A stretch of 6,011 nucleotides of DNA. It comes from Candidatus Coliplasma caballi. Its GTDB lineage: Bacteria > Bacillota > Clostridia > Oscillospirales > CAG-382. The DNA lies in contig JAGHTH010000095.1 of the NCBI GenBank assembly GCA_018065365.1, positions 1 through 6,011 on the forward strand. Direction: 5' to 3'. Positions within the stretch are counted from its first letter, which is position 1; every line of letters starts with the position of its first letter. The notes below the pieces were generated by a model. It was not told the DNA's origin and did no database searches. It was given only the letters and a program-made list of their open reading frames with translations. The position numbers and the translations under genes were made by a program. This document shows, piece by piece, positions 4,396 to 6,011 of this stretch.

Positions 4396-5940
4396 TTACG
4401 GTCGGCTTTCGGGCGCGCGGCGCAGTTTCTTCCACGCAAACGGGAAGAACACGGCGGCAAACACGGCGGTGCCGAGCGCGGAACGGAACAGCGGCGCCGA
4501 ACACGCGGGAGAAAAACGCGAAAGCAGGAACAGCGCGGCGCGGGAAGCAAGCCCGGCAAGGCAGGCGACCGCGGTCGGAAGCAGCGCGTCGGGCAGGAGG
4601 GAAAAGCGGAAGCGGACGTTTTTGCGGAGTCGGAAAAAGCAGAGCGAGAACTCCAGCGTATTCGACGCGGCGAGCAGGAACAGGTAGCCGGTCGAGCCGG
4701 TGCGGGGGAGCAGCAGCAACACGGCGGCGATGCGGAAAGCCGAGTTGTACAGACTGTAACGCAGGGTGTATTTCTGCCCGTCGGTCGCTTTGAGCAAGCC
4801 GTCGCAGACGGTCTGCACGTACATAAACGGGGTTACCGCCGCCAGAGCGCGCAGGGCGCGGGCGGTGTTTTGGTGGGGGTAAAACGTTTCGCCGAGTTCG
4901 TGCGCGAGGAAGAAGAACAGCGCACCGACCGGGATCGAGAGCAGCACCGTCGTGCGCACCGTGTTCCCGACGCGGCGGTCGCGTTCGGCAAGCGTTTCGG
5001 GCGAAGAAAGGCGGGAAATTTCGGGGATCGCGACGGACACGAAGCTGGACAGGAACGCGAACGGGAAAAACAGCAGCGGGATGACCATGCCGCGAATCGT
5101 TCCGAAATCGGACAGCGCTCCCGCGCGGTCGCCGCCGAAGCGTTCAAACGACAGAGGGATCAGCAAGCTTTCGACGGTGTGCAGCACCGACGTAACCGCC
5201 GCCGAAGCGCCGATCGGGAAGACCACGCGGGCAACCTGCGCGCGCGACGCTTTTTTGGATTCATCAGGGTGGTATTCGGGCGATTTTACCCTGCCGCATA
5301 ACAGCAGGTAGGCGAAAAGGAGGTACAGGAACGAGCAGCCCTCGCCGAGCGTTACGCCCCAAACGATGCCGGTGCAGAGGGCGCCGACGTCGTTGGTCGA
5401 TCCGTACCGCACGCCCAGAAACCACGCCATGACGGCGAATTTGACGCATTGCTCGAACAGCGACGCCGAGGAACTGCGCAGCACCTGCCTTCTTGCGATA
5501 AACCAGCCCTTGAAACAGGCGGCGAGCGCCATAAACGGCAGCGACAGCGCAAGGATCCGCAGCGGCAGGGCGCTTCTCGCGTCGAGCAAAAACCGTTCCG
5601 ACAGCCACGGCGCAAGCAGAAACAGCAGCGCGGCGGAGCCGATCCCGAGCGCGAGCGCAAGCAGTTCCGATTGCCCAAGCGCCTGCGAAGCGTCCGAAAG
5701 GTTGCGTTCGGCTTTTTCGGCGGCGAGGCGGGACACCGCGACGGTCAGCCCCGCCGTTGCGAGCGTGGCGAACAGGCCGTAAACGCTCATGACGAGTTGG
5801 TACAGCCCCATGCCCTCGCTTCCGACGCGGGAGGAAAGGTAGAGCCGCAGCAGCACGCCGAGCAGTTTGGTGAGCAGCGAGAACGCGGTCATGATCGCCG
5901 CGCCTTTCAGAATGTTCGTTCCGTGTCGGTTTCGTTCCAT
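4396..5940 (-). CDS. spoVB: SpoVB-like MOP-superfamily lipid/polysaccharide flippase
   Basis: This 514-residue polytopic membrane protein has the length and pattern of SpoVB and related MOP (MATE/MurJ-type) exporters. Near the N-terminus, residues 8-40 hold a first helix ending in basic residues, followed by GSEGMGLYQL (40-49) and a long helix TLATAGLTVAVSRLAAE (59-75), the family hallmark. About a dozen further hydrophobic segments follow to residue 502, and the tail is basic (WKKLRR, 503-508). In B. subtilis SpoVB is a sigma-E-dependent mother-cell protein needed for spore cortex formation, thought to flip a lipid-linked wall precursor; the substrate here cannot be read from sequence. The gene heads the operon, directly downstream of a sigma-E-like promoter, and its TAA lies 4 bp before spoIIIAA. 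Paralogues of this family also export other polysaccharides, so the exact SpoVB assignment relies partly on context. Confidence 0.88.
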   Translation of the reverse strand: MERNRHGTNILKGAAIMTAFSLLTKLLGVLLRLYLSSRVGSEGMGLYQLVMSVYGLFATLATAGLTVAVSRLAAEKAERNLSDASQALGQSELLALALGIGSAALLFLLAPWLSERFLLDARSALPLRILALSLPFMALAACFKGWFIARRQVLRSSSASLFEQCVKFAVMAWFLGVRYGSTNDVGALCTGIVWGVTLGEGCSFLYLLFAYLLLCGRVKSPEYHPDESKKASRAQVARVVFPIGASAAVTSVLHTVESLLIPLSFERFGGDRAGALSDFGTIRGMVIPLLFFPFAFLSSFVSVAIPEISRLSSPETLAERDRRVGNTVRTTVLLSIPVGALFFFLAHELGETFYPHQNTARALRALAAVTPFMYVQTVCDGLLKATDGQKYTLRYSLYNSAFRIAAVLLLLPRTGSTGYLFLLAASNTLEFSLCFFRLRKNVRFRFSLLPDALLPTAVACLAGLASRAALFLLSRFSPACSAPLFRSALGTAVFAAVFFPFAWKKLRRAPESRP

Positions 5941-5949
5941 TGCCGCCCG

Positions 5950-5955
5950 CCCTTT
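5950..5955 (-). promoter_or_regulatory. Weak ribosome binding site of the spoVB-like gene
   Basis: Minus-strand AAAGGG lies 9 nt before the ATG at 5940, within a purine- and G-rich stretch that follows a run of A. It is a degenerate Shine-Dalgarno, but it supports the ATG at 5940 as the start. Confidence 0.45.
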
Positions 5956-5970
5956 TTTTCTTGCTGTCCC

Positions 5971-6000
5971 ATCGTATGCGCACGGGGTGCGGTTTTATGC
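5971..6000 (-). promoter_or_regulatory. Putative sigma-E-type promoter for the spoVB-spoIIIA operon
   Basis: On the minus strand, GCATAAA (6000-5994) is followed after 15 bp by CATACGAT (5978-5971). The B. subtilis sigma-E consensus is about KMATATT, 14-15 bp, CATACAHT. The -10 box here matches 7 of 8 positions and the -35 box 5 of 7, with correct spacing. Transcription would start around 5962-5965, leaving a leader of roughly 20-25 nt before the ATG at 5940. Sigma-E is the mother-cell regulator that drives spoVB and spoIIIA in B. subtilis, so the site fits the genes it precedes. The match is seen in the sequence; the activity is inferred. Confidence 0.65.
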
Positions 6001-6011
6001 GGACAAGATTG

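Noticed and set aside
4392..4559. A longer spoIIIAA starting at the ATG at 4559
   Set aside because: The extra 56 residues are proline-, arginine- and cysteine-rich and lie within the end of the flippase gene. The ATG at 4391 begins the family-like N-terminus.
5941..5970. A T-run on the plus strand that could be a terminator
   Set aside because: No stable G+C-rich hairpin directly precedes the T-run on the plus strand, and no plus-strand gene ends here. On the minus strand it is the A-rich leader before the flippase gene.
1..6011. CRISPR arrays, tRNA or rRNA genes, insertion sequences, phage genes or a new defence system
   Set aside because: Coding DNA of one conserved sporulation operon fills nearly the whole window. 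The only repeats are two very short tandem arrays without spacer structure, and no transposase, integrase or RNA gene is visible.

Overview
The window carries one minus-strand operon from an endospore-forming member of the Firmicutes. It runs from the right edge to the left edge: a SpoVB-type flippase gene, then spoIIIAA, AB, AC, AD, AE, AF, AG and the start of spoIIIAH. The eight spoIIIA genes occur only in endospore formers, so this identification is firm. The sequence is G+C-rich by eye, well above Bacillus subtilis or typical Clostridium. With the divergent, rather short proteins, this suggests a high-GC clostridial lineage (Oscillospirales- or Christensenellales-like). That placement is inference.

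Layout, in the direction of transcription (right to left): 5941-6011 is a short upstream region with a good match to a sigma-E promoter. 4396-5940 is the spoVB-like gene. 3513-4391 is spoIIIAA (ATPase), starting 4 bp after the spoVB stop. A 7-bp tandem repeat (3498-3525) fills the AA/AB junction. 3005-3490 is spoIIIAB, followed by an 11-bp tandem repeat (about 2972-3010). 2756-2950 is spoIIIAC, 2366-2734 spoIIIAD, 1299-2369 spoIIIAE (GTG start overlapping the AD stop), 836-1276 spoIIIAF and 356-832 spoIIIAG. 1-328 is the 5' part of spoIIIAH, which appears to be broken by a one-base frameshift near position 40. No stretch longer than about 70 bp lacks a gene. The plus strand has only long shadow reading frames.

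How the genes work together: the SpoIIIA proteins sit in the mother-cell membrane around the engulfed forespore. With forespore SpoIIQ they form the 'feeding tube' or secretion-like channel needed for late forespore gene expression. AA is the cytoplasmic motor, AB to AE are membrane components, and AF, AG and AH carry ring-building domains in the intermembrane space. The SpoVB-like protein probably flips a lipid-linked cell-wall or cortex precursor in the same cell at the same stage. Sharing one sigma-E-type promoter makes sense.

I did not find a new system. The points most worth checking are the spoIIIAH frame break, the two tandem arrays that bracket spoIIIAB and supply stop codons in all three frames, the spoVB-first operon order, and the promoter.
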